64,000 bases of DNA from Psychroflexus salarius (GCF_900129035.1 NZ_FQTW01000001.1:434001-498000); one strand, 5' to 3'. Counted from the first letter of the stretch, positions 19,400-28,774 are shown. Program-made: numbers and translations. Notes: generated by a model from the sequence alone, not told the origin.

Positions 19400-19908
19400 G
19401 TCAACAACTTGAACATCATCAGGTTGGCCATATACCAACAAAAGCAAAATTAACTTTGGTCATTCCGGAGTTGTCAAGTCCAGCCAATTTAGGTTCAATA
19501 TTTAGAATTGCCGATGCTTTTGGTGTTCAATGTATATTTTTAACTGAAAATGTACAACAACTCATGCAAAGCAATCGGTTTAAACGCACATCAAGAAGCA
19601 CTGAGCAATACTTGTCTACAAAACAATATTCATCTACTGAAGATTTGTTAAAACAACTTCAAGACTCAGGAAGTCATTTAGTAGCTTTAGAACTGACTAA
19701 TAAAAGCCAAGATATTTCAACCTATCACTTTAAAAATCCAAATATGGCTTTAATTATTGGTCATGAAAAAATAGGTCTTTCTGAAGATATATTAGAGCAA
19801 ATTGAAACCCATTTACACATAAATATGTATGGGAATAATAGTAGCTTAAATGTTGCTCAATGCCTAGGAATTGGCCTTTATGAAATTTCAAAACAAAGCA
19901 ATGCCTAA
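19396..19908 (+). CDS. TrmH/SpoU-family RNA 2'-O-methyltransferase
   Basis: 170 aa. The SpoU signature is complete: LVIPELSSPANLGSIFRIADAF (motif 1, with Asn and Arg), LIIGHEKIGLSEDIL (motif 2) and NMYGNNSSLNVAQCLGIGLYE (motif 3). Size matches minimal TrmL-like enzymes without an N-terminal substrate-binding domain. The RNA target (tRNA or rRNA) cannot be decided from sequence. It overlaps DUF4159 by 4 bp upstream and the next methyltransferase gene by 8 bp downstream. Confidence 0.92.
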   Translation: MSQQLEHHQVGHIPTKAKLTLVIPELSSPANLGSIFRIADAFGVQCIFLTENVQQLMQSNRFKRTSRSTEQYLSTKQYSSTEDLLKQLQDSGSHLVALELTNKSQDISTYHFKNPNMALIIGHEKIGLSEDILEQIETHLHINMYGNNSSLNVAQCLGIGLYEISKQSNA

Positions 19909-21103
19909 GTTTGAAGATTTTTTAGCTGAAACTATTCAAGATTTTATAGCTGAACATTATAACACTTCTATTGAAGCCTTAGTCTTTAAAAAACAAATTT
20001 TCAACAAGATTTCTAACCAAGCATTAGCACAACAGATTAAAGCTAAACAAAAAGCTAGGTTGAAGCTACCAAACTTATTTAAACGTCGGGATATCATTTA
20101 TCCACAAGATTTAAATTTACAGCAAACTTCATCTGAGCTGACTGCACAATACAAAACAAAATTTATAGAAAATGCTTCTATAATAGCCGATTTAACTGCT
20201 GGTTTTGGGATTGATAGTATGGCTTTTGCTAAAAAAGCCAAACAGGTTTATCATATTGAACAGAATAAAGATTTATCAGAACTTGCGACATTTAATTTTA
20301 AACAGTTACAACTTAACAACATATCTGCAATTAACACGACTGATGTCCAGTTTTTGAACAGCTTTGAAGCAAAGCTTGATTTGCTTTATATCGATCCGTC
20401 TAGGCGAGACCAAACACTTCAAAAAGTGTTTTTGCTAGAAGATTGTTCACCAAATATTCTTAAAAACTGGACACTTTATGCTGAAAAATCAAAACAAGTT
20501 CTACTTAAATTATCCCCTTTATTCGACTTAAAAAAACTAATTTCAGATTTAGACCACGTTAAGCAAATTGATGTGTTAAGTGTAAAAAATGAAGTTAAAG
20601 AACTTCTAGTGCTTATCGATTTTAAATTTAGTGGCGAATCAAATATTAAATGCGTTAATTTATTAAATGAAACTGAAGAAGTAGTATTTGATTTTAACTT
20701 TAAAAAAGAAACTGACTTAAGTGCTAGATTGGGTCAGCCAAAAGTTGGTGAAATTTTAATCGAACCTATGGCAAGTGTTTTAAAAGCTGGTGGTTTTAAA
20801 AGTTTTGCTGATTACTACCATCTCAATAAGCTGCATATCAATACGCATCTATATACTTCAACTAAACCCTTAAGTGTAGCTATTGGGAGACAGTTCAACA
20901 TTACTAAAATCGAAGCCTATAAACCCAAGTCACTCAAAAAGTTGTATAGAAATAAAAAAGCTAATGTGAGTAGCCGCAATTTTCCGCTAAGCGTAAATGA
21001 TATCAAGAATAAATTAAATATCAGTGATGGTGGTGAAACCTATTTATTTTTCACCACCAACTATAAAAATCAACGTATAGTTATCGAAGCAAATAAATTA
21101 TAA
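19901..21103 (+). CDS. Class I SAM-dependent methyltransferase, THUMP-like C-terminal domain
   Basis: 400 aa from ATG 19901. Upstream TTG 19871 and ATG 19880 are in frame but lie deep inside the preceding gene. Residues about 80-200 show a Rossmann methyltransferase core: IADLTAGFGIDSMAFAKKA (SAM motif I), YHIEQNKDLSELATFN (acidic loop), and LDLLYIDPSRRD, where the conserved acidic Pro-containing catalytic loop is expected. The C-terminal 150 residues resemble the THUMP-like domain that accompanies this family in Bacteroidota. Probably an RNA methyltransferase by association; the substrate is unknown. Confidence 0.85.
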   Translation: MPKFEDFLAETIQDFIAEHYNTSIEALVFKKQIFNKISNQALAQQIKAKQKARLKLPNLFKRRDIIYPQDLNLQQTSSELTAQYKTKFIENASIIADLTAGFGIDSMAFAKKAKQVYHIEQNKDLSELATFNFKQLQLNNISAINTTDVQFLNSFEAKLDLLYIDPSRRDQTLQKVFLLEDCSPNILKNWTLYAEKSKQVLLKLSPLFDLKKLISDLDHVKQIDVLSVKNEVKELLVLIDFKFSGESNIKCVNLLNETEEVVFDFNFKKETDLSARLGQPKVGEILIEPMASVLKAGGFKSFADYYHLNKLHINTHLYTSTKPLSVAIGRQFNITKIEAYKPKSLKKLYRNKKANVSSRNFPLSVNDIKNKLNISDGGETYLFFTTNYKNQRIVIEANKL

Positions 21104-22417
21104 TTAATCGAATCTTGTAATTTTTGCGCCGATAGCACGTAAGCGTGTATCTATATTTTCGTAACCGCGATCAATTTGTTCTATATTGTGAATTGTAGAA
21201 GTTCCTTTTGCTGAAAGTGCTGCAATTAAAAGTGAAATACCAGCGCGGATATCAGGACTTGTCATCGTAGTGGCTTTAAGCTGTGACTGAAAATCATGAC
21301 CAATAACTGTTGCACGGTGAGGATCACATAAAATAATTTTTGCACCCATATCTATTAACTTATCGACAAAAAACAAGCGACTTTCAAACATTTTTTGATG
21401 TATTAAAACACTACCTCGCGCTTGTGTTGCAACAACTAACATGATACTGAGAAGGTCAGGCGTAAAACCAGGCCACGGCGCATCGCTAATGTTCATGATA
21501 GAACCATCTATAAAACTAGCAACTTCATAACCATTAGTATGTGCTGGTATGTATATGTCATCTTTACGCTTTTCAACAGTAATTCCTAATTTTCTAAAGG
21601 TTTCTGGAATAATACCAAGATCGTTCCAACTCACATTTTTAATGGTAAGTTCACTTTTAGTCATGGCAGCAAGCCCAATCCAAGAGCCAATTTCAATCAT
21701 ATCAGGTAAAACTGAATGATCACAACCTGAAAGTTTATCGACACCTTCAATATGTAGTAAGTTTGAGCCAATACCATTAATATTTGCGCCCATAGCTACC
21801 ATCATTTTACATAACTGCTGAATGTAAGGTTCACAAGCAGCGTTGTAAATAGTAGTTTTACCTTTTGCTAAAACAGCAGCCATTATAATATTAGCAGTTC
21901 CTGTAACTGAAGCCTCTTCAAGTAACATATCAGCGCCTTTTAAGCCTTTAGGTGCTTCTACGCCGTAAAATCGTTCTTCTTTATTATACCTAAAATCGGC
22001 GCCCAATTTTATAAATCCGCCAAAATGCGTATCTAAACGGCGTCTACCTATTTTATCGCCACCAGGTCGAGGAATGTAACCTTTACCAAACCTTCCTAAA
22101 AGCGGACCAACAATCATTATAGAACCTCGGAGGCTACTGCCTTCATCTTTAAACTGCTGACTTTCTAAATACTCTAAATTAAGCTCATCACTTTTAAATG
22201 AGTAATTTCCTTTGCCAAGTTTTTGAATTTTAACGCCTAGATTACCTAATATTTCTATGAGCTTATTAACATCACGAATATCAGGTACATTGCTAATATG
22301 TACTTCTTCATCGGTTAATAAAACAGCACATAAAATTTGTAGAGCTTCATTTTTGGCACCTTGAGGCGTAATTTCGCCTTTGAGTTGGTGACCGCCTTCA
22401 ATTTGAAAAGTCGCCAT
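21104..22417 (-). CDS. murA: UDP-N-acetylglucosamine 1-carboxyvinyltransferase MurA (Asp in place of catalytic Cys)
   Basis: 437 aa, full length. The EPT/RTPC fold is clear: KGEITPQGAKNEALQILCA at the N-terminus (Lys-Asn pair of the active site), SSLRGSIMIVGPLLGRFG, DMIEIGSWIGLAAM and SPDIRAGISLLIAALSAKG. It catalyses the first committed step of peptidoglycan synthesis. In the flexible active-site loop, IPRPGGDKIGRRRLDTHF has Asp121 where E. coli MurA has Cys115, the residue alkylated by fosfomycin. Asp at this site is known to be functional and to give intrinsic fosfomycin insensitivity. The gene lies 3 bp after DUF4290 and is convergent with the methyltransferase, abutting it. Confidence 0.97.
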   Translation of the reverse strand: MATFQIEGGHQLKGEITPQGAKNEALQILCAVLLTDEEVHISNVPDIRDVNKLIEILGNLGVKIQKLGKGNYSFKSDELNLEYLESQQFKDEGSSLRGSIMIVGPLLGRFGKGYIPRPGGDKIGRRRLDTHFGGFIKLGADFRYNKEERFYGVEAPKGLKGADMLLEEASVTGTANIIMAAVLAKGKTTIYNAACEPYIQQLCKMMVAMGANINGIGSNLLHIEGVDKLSGCDHSVLPDMIEIGSWIGLAAMTKSELTIKNVSWNDLGIIPETFRKLGITVEKRKDDIYIPAHTNGYEVASFIDGSIMNISDAPWPGFTPDLLSIMLVVATQARGSVLIHQKMFESRLFFVDKLIDMGAKIILCDPHRATVIGHDFQSQLKATTMTSPDIRAGISLLIAALSAKGTSTIHNIEQIDRGYENIDTRLRAIGAKITRFD

Positions 22418-22420
22418 GAT

Positions 22421-23068
22421 TTACTTGCGTTTACGGTTATTTCGGTTATTATTTCGGTAGTTCTTTTTATTAGATTTTTGACGCTTGGAATATGAGGTAA
22501 ACTTAACTAAGTCAGCTGCATCACTTAAATGATCTTCATCAGCTTTAATACTAAGCTTGCCATTGCTTAACTCAAATAAATGATCAAGTATAACTTTATC
22601 TTCAACGCTATCTCTATTCCAGTTTAAGTAGCATTTTTTCATATGATTAGCAATAGTCAAGACTAAACCTTCTTTTAAGTCACCATCTTCAAGCTTGATC
22701 GCTTCATCTATCATACGCTTAATGTTATTTCCATAAAATCTGTATTTAGGGAAATTTTGAGGATATTCAAGCGGTTCAGGTTTTTCATACAGCAACTCTG
22801 GTGTTGGCTTCGGAAAGGGTGAATCTACATCGAGTTTAAAATTGCTTATAATAAAAAGTTGGTCCCACAATTTATGTTGAAAATCTGGAACATCACGCAA
22901 ATGGGGCTGCATGTTACCCATAACAGCTATAATTGCCTTTGCTGTTTCGTTTCGTTTTTGTTGATCGCTAATTGTAATGGCGTGTTCAACCATTTTTTGA
23001 ATATGTCTACCATATTCTGGAATACGCAATAATGTACGCTCTGAGTTGTATTCTAAATTATATGTCAA
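22421..23068 (-). CDS. DUF4290 domain protein
   Basis: 215 aa, cytoplasmic, no signal peptide. Recognised as the Bacteroidota DUF4290 family from its N-terminus (YNSERTLLRIPEYGRHIQKM) and two similar segments of about 60 residues, one around LLRIPEYGRHIQKMVEHAI and one around YRFYGNNIKRMIDEAIKLED, which look like an internal duplication. The C-terminus is a basic Arg/Asn/Lys tail (NKKNYRNNNRNNRKRK) suggestive of nucleic acid binding. It always sits near murA in this group (from general knowledge), but no function is established. It probably shares a transcript with murA, 3 bp downstream. Confidence 0.88.
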   Translation of the reverse strand: MTYNLEYNSERTLLRIPEYGRHIQKMVEHAITISDQQKRNETAKAIIAVMGNMQPHLRDVPDFQHKLWDQLFIISNFKLDVDSPFPKPTPELLYEKPEPLEYPQNFPKYRFYGNNIKRMIDEAIKLEDGDLKEGLVLTIANHMKKCYLNWNRDSVEDKVILDHLFELSNGKLSIKADEDHLSDAADLVKFTSYSKRQKSNKKNYRNNNRNNRKRK

Positions 23069-23127
23069 AATTATAAATTTAATCGCTTTGGTTGCAAATT
23101 ACACAATAATATTAAGGTAATAAGTTT

Positions 23128-23418
23128 TTATAATGAAATAACGCCCTTAACTTTATTTCCCACTTCTCTGTATCTAGAAATAACATGATCTGGCGATTTC
23201 ATTTTCACATGAATAGAAACACTAGTATATTTGCCTTTTGAAGATTGTTTAGTGGTTATTACAGCGTCTGTGTTTTTAAAAATTAAAGTTAGCTTTTCGA
23301 GTTCAGCTTCGTTTTGTGTAGGCAATATAAATTTAAAAAGGTATAAAGATGGCCAATCGGTTGATTTTTTTAATTGCTTTTTAAGTTTTTTATAAAACTC
23401 ATCTGAGTTTGATTGCAT
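23128..23418 (-). CDS. DUF493 family protein (YbeD-like)
   Basis: 96 aa. The small ferredoxin-like fold of the DUF493/UPF0250 family is recognisable: WPSLYLFKFILPTQNEAE, TKQSSKGKYTSVSIHVKMKSPDHVI and a final YREVGNKVKGVISL. Family members such as E. coli YbeD have an ACT-like structure and a suspected regulatory role; nothing more is known. A TATATTTG -7 element lies on the minus strand at 23440-23433, 15 to 22 bp upstream, so it has its own promoter, divergent from the ATPase gene. Confidence 0.88.
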   Translation of the reverse strand: MQSNSDEFYKKLKKQLKKSTDWPSLYLFKFILPTQNEAELEKLTLIFKNTDAVITTKQSSKGKYTSVSIHVKMKSPDHVISRYREVGNKVKGVISL

Positions 23419-23488
23419 ACTTTTTTTTTTGGCAAATATACTTGTAATCTATTAAATATCTAAATACATTTTACAATACATTTAATTT

Positions 23489-24022
23489 ATGCAACCACAG
23501 AAGATTGTTTTAATTGGCGGACCAAGTACTGGAAAATCGACTTTAATTGAAGCGCTAACACACTTAAAATATCAATGCTTACCCGAAATTTCAAGAGAGG
23601 TAACCCGAAAGGCTAAAGAAGATGGTTTTGACCAACTATTTCTGAGTGATCCTTTAAGGTTTAGTGAGTTACTTCTTGAAGGCAGAATTAGTCAGTTTAA
23701 AGCAGCTCAAACACTTTCTACAAAATATGTATTTATAGATCGTGGTATTCCTGATATTACAGCTTACATGGATCATTTTAAACAAGATTATCCCAAAAAT
23801 TTCACTGAAGCAAACTCAAAATACATTTACGACAAAGTTTTTATTTTACCTATTTGGAAATCGATTTACACAAAAGACGATGAACGATTTGAAGCGTTTG
23901 AACTAGCTAAAGAACTTCAAGATGCGTTGATAGCAACCTACACAAAATTAGGCTATAATTTAATTGAAGTACCAAAAGATAATGTAAAAAACCGTGTAGA
24001 GTTTATACTTTCACATCTTTAA
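23489..24022 (+). CDS. Small P-loop ATPase (AAA_28/NadR-like kinase fold)
   Basis: 177 aa. A Walker A motif GGPSTGKST lies at residues about 9-17, and YVFIDRGIPDITAY near residue 80 matches the Walker B / DRG region of this family. The fold resembles nucleoside- or NAD-related kinases such as the C-terminal domain of NadR, but no substrate-specific motif identifies the reaction. It is 12 bp upstream of recQ, probably in the same transcript (ATPase, recQ, fmt). Confidence 0.82.
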   Translation: MQPQKIVLIGGPSTGKSTLIEALTHLKYQCLPEISREVTRKAKEDGFDQLFLSDPLRFSELLLEGRISQFKAAQTLSTKYVFIDRGIPDITAYMDHFKQDYPKNFTEANSKYIYDKVFILPIWKSIYTKDDERFEAFELAKELQDALIATYTKLGYNLIEVPKDNVKNRVEFILSHL

Positions 24023-24034
24023 AATATAGCCATC

Positions 24035-25921
24035 ATGACGCCAAAAAACGCATTAAAAAAATACTGGGGTTATGAGACATTTTTACCTAATCAAAACAGC
24101 GTTATTGCTAATATTTTAAAGCAGAAAGACACATTAGCTATTTTACCAACAGGTGCAGGTAAATCGGTTTGCTACCAAGTACCGGCTGTAATTTCAAAAG
24201 GAATTTGTTTAGTTGTATCGCCGCTACTAGCCTTGATGCAAGATCAGGTTGTTAACCTCAATAATCGCGGCATAAAAGCTACTTATATCAAGTCGCAAAT
24301 GCGCTTAAATGAAGTTCATAGAACGCTCGACAATTGTCAGTTTGGTAATTACAAGCTACTGTATATATCGCCTGAACGCTTAAAAAGACAAGAAATTTTT
24401 GAACATATTTTAAATTTGCCTATTTCTTTTGTAGCCGTTGATGAGGCACACTGTATTTCTCAATGGGGTCATGATTTTAGACCTGCTTATCGGGAGATCT
24501 CACGTTTACGAGAATATAGACCTGACTTAAAATTTTTAGCCTTAACAGCTACGGCAACTTCAACTGTTGCAAAAGATATTATTGAAAACCTAAAATTAAA
24601 TTCACCTAAAGTTGTAAAAGACAGTTTCAAAAAAGAGCAAATTTCAATTTTTAAAAAAGAATCACCAGATAAGCTGTATTCTATTTTAAAAATTATAAAA
24701 AAAGAAAAGGGTTCTGGGATAATTTATGTAAGAAAACGTCAATCAACTCATGATATTAGTCAATTTTTAAATTATCATCATATCACCTCAGCTGCCTTTC
24801 ATGCGGGAATTGATCAACCGAAAAAAGACTTGATTTTAAAAGATTGGTTGACCAACAAAATTCAAGTCGTTGTAGCAACAACTGCCTTTGGTATGGGCAT
24901 TGATAAGCCTGATGTTCGTTTTGTAATTCATTATCATTTACCAGAAAGTTTAGAGAGCTACTATCAAGAAATTGGTCGTGCTGCACGTGATAGGCAACCT
25001 GCAAAAGCAGTTTTATTGTATAATCAAAGTGATATTATTCGTTTAAAAAACGTGCATTTAAAATCGATAATTACACCTAAAGATGTAAAATTGGTCTACA
25101 AAAAACTGTTACAATATTTTAGAATTGCATTTGGTGAAGGCGAATTTTTTGAAGTTGATTTAAACTTTACGAAGTTTTGTGAAAAATACAAACTAAACAC
25201 TCATACAACCTACCAATCACTTCAGATGTTAGACAAGATTGATGTAATTAGACTGTTTAAAAGCTTTAAACGTACCACAAAAATTCAGTTTAAAAGCAGT
25301 AGTAAAATCCTCTTAAATTACCTTGAGAAGCATAAAAAATACGATCCATTAGTTAGCACTATACTGAGAACCTATGGTGGAATTTTTGATCATAAACTCA
25401 GTATAAACACCGAATTAATTGCGCATAAAGTTAAATTAACAGAATTTGAAGTCATCAAACAATTAGAAGAACTTTCAGCCCAAGATTTGGTTGAAGTTGA
25501 AAGTTTTAAACATGACTTAAGTTTAGTTTTCTTAGTTCCACGTGAAGATGAGACAAGCATTAATCCTTTTAAAAAAATAATTCTTCAAAATGGTGAGCAT
25601 AAAAAAAATCAAATTCAAGCTGTGATAGATTTTACTACAGAAAACAAGACATGTTTACATCAAAAAATACTAAATTACTTTGGTGAAATGGACTCAAAAC
25701 CTTGTGGCAGATGCAGCAACTGTAAGAAAAGTAATAGAATTCATGAAAATTTAAATAAAGAAATTTTGAACTTGCTAAGCCATCACAATGAGTTAAGTTC
25801 TCAAGAAATTGTAAGTTTATTAAATTATAATGAACAAGAGGTTTTAAATACAATTAAATCACTTTACATCAATCATCAAATTAAGTTAACACCCAAAAAA
25901 AACTATATAATAAATGCGTGA
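24035..25921 (+). CDS. recQ: ATP-dependent DNA helicase RecQ
   Basis: 628 aa. Superfamily 2 helicase motifs in order: Walker A TGAGKS at residues 39-44, DEAH at 136-139 within AVDEAHCISQWGHDFRPAYR (including the RecQ aromatic loop), LALTATAT (motif III), TAFGMGIDKPDVRFVIHYHLP (motif V) and YYQEIGRAARDRQPA (motif VI). A zinc-binding segment CLHQKILNYFGEMDSKPCGRCSNCKKS follows near residue 540. A clear HRDC domain is not seen, so this resembles the shorter RecQ paralogue type. It unwinds branched DNA in repair. Its end overlaps fmt by 8 bp. Confidence 0.95.
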   Translation: MTPKNALKKYWGYETFLPNQNSVIANILKQKDTLAILPTGAGKSVCYQVPAVISKGICLVVSPLLALMQDQVVNLNNRGIKATYIKSQMRLNEVHRTLDNCQFGNYKLLYISPERLKRQEIFEHILNLPISFVAVDEAHCISQWGHDFRPAYREISRLREYRPDLKFLALTATATSTVAKDIIENLKLNSPKVVKDSFKKEQISIFKKESPDKLYSILKIIKKEKGSGIIYVRKRQSTHDISQFLNYHHITSAAFHAGIDQPKKDLILKDWLTNKIQVVVATTAFGMGIDKPDVRFVIHYHLPESLESYYQEIGRAARDRQPAKAVLLYNQSDIIRLKNVHLKSIITPKDVKLVYKKLLQYFRIAFGEGEFFEVDLNFTKFCEKYKLNTHTTYQSLQMLDKIDVIRLFKSFKRTTKIQFKSSSKILLNYLEKHKKYDPLVSTILRTYGGIFDHKLSINTELIAHKVKLTEFEVIKQLEELSAQDLVEVESFKHDLSLVFLVPREDETSINPFKKIILQNGEHKKNQIQAVIDFTTENKTCLHQKILNYFGEMDSKPCGRCSNCKKSNRIHENLNKEILNLLSHHNELSSQEIVSLLNYNEQEVLNTIKSLYINHQIKLTPKKNYIINA

Positions 25922-26858
25922 ATTACGAATATTATTTATGGGAACACCCGATTTTGCAGTGAAAACCTTAAAATCGATTCGAGACAACTTTGAGGTTTGT
26001 GGCGTTGTAACTGCACCAGACAAGCCAGCTGGTCGCGGGAGAAAACTCAACAAATCAGCTGTAAAAGTCTATGCAGAAGCTAATAATTTAAAAATCTTAC
26101 AACCAACCAATCTTAAGTCTGAGAAATTTCAAAATGAACTAAAATGTTTAAACCCAAATTTAATAGTGGTTGTTGCCTTTAGAATGCTACCCAAACAAGT
26201 ATGGAATTTTCCAAAATATGGCACGTTTAATATTCATGCTTCATTATTACCAGAATACAGAGGCGCAGCACCAATTAATTGGGTAGTTATTAATGGTGAA
26301 CATAAAACAGGCGTAACGAGTTTTTTTATAGATGATAAAATTGATACTGGCGAGATTATCAAACAAAAAGAAATTTTAATTTCTACAGATGATACGGCAG
26401 GAAGTTTACACGATAAACTAATGCATTTAGGCGCTGAACTAGCTGTTGAAACTTGTAAAGCAATTCAATCAGAACAAGACAACACAACTAAACAACCAGA
26501 ATTAAACCCAAAACAAGCACCAAAACTCACCAAAGAAAATACACAAATTGATTGGAATAAACCTAGCGAGGACATTATAAATTTAGTAAAAGGATTAAAT
26601 CCTTATCCTATATCCTGGACAATTTTTAATGAAGATGGTTATGAAAAATCAGTAAAAATATTAGAACTTTCGAAATCAGATGAAATAATTAAGGCTGAAC
26701 CTGGTGAGGTCATACTTAACAAAAAACAATTCCTTGTAAAAACAAAAGATCATTGGGTTGAAATTAAAAAGCTGAAGTATCCAGGTAAAAAGGCGCTACA
26801 TATTAAAGACTTTTTGAATGGCTATAACAGTCCAGATCAGCTAAAATTAAACGCTTAA
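25914..26858 (+). CDS. fmt: Methionyl-tRNA formyltransferase
   Basis: 314 aa. The formyltransferase core shows RILFMGTPDFAV, TAPDKPAGRGRKL and the active-site segment FNIHASLLPEYRGAAPINW with the Asn-His pair, followed by TGVTSFFIDDKIDTGEII with the catalytic Asp. The C-terminal domain (from about 205) has QIDWNKPSEDIINLVKGLNP, which contacts tRNA. It formylates the initiator Met-tRNA. Overlaps recQ by 8 bp. Confidence 0.97.
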   Translation: MRELRILFMGTPDFAVKTLKSIRDNFEVCGVVTAPDKPAGRGRKLNKSAVKVYAEANNLKILQPTNLKSEKFQNELKCLNPNLIVVVAFRMLPKQVWNFPKYGTFNIHASLLPEYRGAAPINWVVINGEHKTGVTSFFIDDKIDTGEIIKQKEILISTDDTAGSLHDKLMHLGAELAVETCKAIQSEQDNTTKQPELNPKQAPKLTKENTQIDWNKPSEDIINLVKGLNPYPISWTIFNEDGYEKSVKILELSKSDEIIKAEPGEVILNKKQFLVKTKDHWVEIKKLKYPGKKALHIKDFLNGYNSPDQLKLNA

Positions 26859-26943
26859 AATTGTTAGAATAGCTAAATTCAGCATTAAAACATAAAAAAA
26901 TGAGGTTTTTTAGGGTTTTTCAAAGGATTTATCTTCAAAATGC

Positions 26944-26973
26944 TTGCACAATTAGAATTTACATATAAATTTG
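26944..26973 (+). promoter_or_regulatory. Promoter of the HU gene
   Basis: TTG at 26944-26946, a 19-bp spacer, then TAAATTTG at 26966-26973: a full match to the Bacteroidota TTG-n19-TAnnTTTG pattern. It lies 49 bp upstream of the ATG at 27023, within the 164-bp gap after fmt. Confidence 0.75.
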
Positions 26974-27022
26974 TAATGTATTAACAAAATTTTTAATCAA
27001 CAAAATTCAAAATTTTTTAGTT

Positions 27023-27295
27023 ATGAACAAAACAAACTTAATTGATGCAATGGCTGAAGACGCTGGCATCTCAAAAGCTGATGCAAAAAAAGCTTTAGAA
27101 TCTTTTTTAGGAAATGTAGAAGGTGCTTTAAAAAAAGGTGACCGTGTTTCTTTAGTAGGATTTGGTTCTTGGTCTGTATCAAAAAGAGCAGCTCGCGAAG
27201 GTAGAAACCCACAAACTGGAAAAACTATCAAAATAGCTGCTAAAAACGTTGTTAAATTTAAAGCTGGTTCAGATTTACAAAAATCTGTTAACTAA
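27023..27295 (+). CDS. HU-family DNA-binding protein
   Basis: 90 aa, the standard size. MNKTNLIDAMAEDAGISKADA starts the helical body, and the beta arm carries the HU signature GFGSWSVSKRAAREGRNPQTG. HU homodimers bend and compact DNA. The gene stands alone, with its own promoter (26944-26973) and a strong terminator (27319-27342), which fits an abundantly expressed nucleoid protein. Confidence 0.96.
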   Translation: MNKTNLIDAMAEDAGISKADAKKALESFLGNVEGALKKGDRVSLVGFGSWSVSKRAAREGRNPQTGKTIKIAAKNVVKFKAGSDLQKSVN

Positions 27296-27318
27296 ACTTT
27301 AAAATTTAAAGCTTATTG

Positions 27319-27342
27319 AAAGGCCTTCTTAGGCCTTTTTTT
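27319..27342 (+). terminator. Rho-independent terminator after HU gene
   Basis: Stem AAAGGCC (27319-27325), 6-nt loop TTCTTA, stem GGCCTTT (27332-27338), running into a T tract. It lies 24 bp after the HU stop. Confidence 0.85.
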
Positions 27343-27364
27343 GATTAATTTAAGTAACAATTAT

Positions 27365-27928
27365 ATGAAAGATGATTTTCCAAAACAAGGTGAAATCTTG
27401 ATTTCAGACCCATCATTGTTAGGTGATGATATATTCACACGATCAGTCATTTTAATCAATTATATTGACGAAGTTGATGTTGTTGGCTTTATTTTAAATA
27501 AAGCAGCCGATATGAAACTTAAAGAAATTTTGCCGTCTATTAAAAATGATTATGACATTTACATAGGTGGCCCAGTAGAACAAGATAGTTTATATTTCAT
27601 ACATACTGTTCCAGAGTTAATTCCTAATAGTGTAGAAGTAAATCATGGCATTTATTGGGGCGGTCAGTTTGAAGCAATAGAAGATTTACTTAACAATAAT
27701 ACAATTACGCCTCAACAGATTAAGTTTTTTGTAGGCTATACCGGTTGGAAAAAAAACCAACTTAAACAAGAACTAAGTGTAAAAAGTTGGATCATTAACA
27801 GGCCATTAAATTTAGGAGAAATCTTTTCAACTGATAAATTGCGTGAATTCTGGAAAGAAAAAATGCGATTAATTGGTGGTGAATATTTAATTTGGTCTAA
27901 TGCACCTGATAACCCAAATTACAATTAG
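27365..27928 (+). CDS. YqgE/AlgH family protein (UPF0301)
   Basis: 187 aa from ATG 27365. A TTG at 27341 lies inside the terminator T tract and was rejected. The family is recognised from PKQGEILISDPSLLGDDIFTRSVILI at the start, VVGFILNKAAD, IYIGGPVEQDSLYFIHTV and FFVGYTGWKKNQLKQEL. The YqgE family is widespread and its structure is known, but its molecular role is unresolved; AlgH was first linked to alginate regulation in Pseudomonas. It is convergent with the aminotransferase gene, 3 bp apart. Confidence 0.92.
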   Translation: MKDDFPKQGEILISDPSLLGDDIFTRSVILINYIDEVDVVGFILNKAADMKLKEILPSIKNDYDIYIGGPVEQDSLYFIHTVPELIPNSVEVNHGIYWGGQFEAIEDLLNNNTITPQQIKFFVGYTGWKKNQLKQELSVKSWIINRPLNLGEIFSTDKLREFWKEKMRLIGGEYLIWSNAPDNPNYN

Positions 27929-27931
27929 CTT

Positions 27932-28774
27932 CTACTCTGCTAATCTCGCCTGAGCATTTAACTTACCTATAAATTGCTTCGCTAGAGTTGTACTATATGT
28001 TTTTTTCCGGTATTGATTAATACTCTTAATACCAACAATTGAATTGGTCAAAAACAACTCATCTGCTTTTTGAAGTTCAAACGGAGAAATTGAAGTTTCT
28101 TCTAATGTATAATCGTCTAGTTTTTTAAGCATCTTTATCAATTCACCACGAATAATTCCTTTTAAACAACCATCACTTAATGGTGGCGTTTTAATAATAT
28201 TTCCTTTAACTAAGAATAGATTTCCATTAGTAAATTCAACGACTGACTTTTTTTCATTTAAAAGAATGCAATTATCAAAGCTATTTTCTTCAGCAAAGAT
28301 TGATGCTAAAACTTGAGTAACCTTATTTGTTGTCTTTAATGTTGATAACATTCCAGCTAAGACAAAATGATCCTTAAATAAATCTACCACGTAGTTCTCT
28401 GTGTTGTGAACGAAAAAGGCATTTTCAATAGCTTCAACGCTTATTACGACATCAACCTCACGAGATTTTGGTAGATATAGACCACCATCTTTTCTATAAA
28501 CTAACAGCTTCACTTTTACAGGACTACTAGTTAAATTATTTGCTTTTATGGTATCCTTTATTTGATTTTCTAATTTTTCAGGAGAAAAACTCATCGGGAT
28601 TTCCATGCGAAGCATTCTCATAGAAGACATTAATCTGAAGTAATGTGCTTCCCAAAACATAATAGAATTATTGATTACCCGAATGGTTTCAAATAAAGCA
28701 TCACCATAATTAAGACCTCTATTTTTGGTTGTAATCGGGACATTTTCAACCAGATTCCCATTAAAATTTATCAT
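27932..28774 (-). CDS. Class IV aminotransferase (branched-chain aminotransferase / ADC lyase-like)
   Basis: 280 aa. PLP fold type IV: NRGLNYGDALFETIRV near the N-terminus, the catalytic Lys probably in TLKTTNKVTQVLASIFAEE (residues about 150-165), NSFDNCILLNEKKSVVEFTNGN, and PPLSDGCLKGIIRGELI near the phosphate-binding end. This size and pattern fit 4-amino-4-deoxychorismate lyase or a small branched-chain aminotransferase; the two cannot be separated by eye. It is 9 bp downstream of the START-like gene. Confidence 0.9.
   Translation of the reverse strand: MINFNGNLVENVPITTKNRGLNYGDALFETIRVINNSIMFWEAHYFRLMSSMRMLRMEIPMSFSPEKLENQIKDTIKANNLTSSPVKVKLLVYRKDGGLYLPKSREVDVVISVEAIENAFFVHNTENYVVDLFKDHFVLAGMLSTLKTTNKVTQVLASIFAEENSFDNCILLNEKKSVVEFTNGNLFLVKGNIIKTPPLSDGCLKGIIRGELIKMLKKLDDYTLEETSISPFELQKADELFLTNSIVGIKSINQYRKKTYSTTLAKQFIGKLNAQARLAE

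Noticed and set aside
22030-22080. MurA Asp as an acquired resistance mutation
   Set aside because: The surrounding loop is typical of Bacteroidota MurA and the Asp appears to be a lineage feature rather than a recent change.
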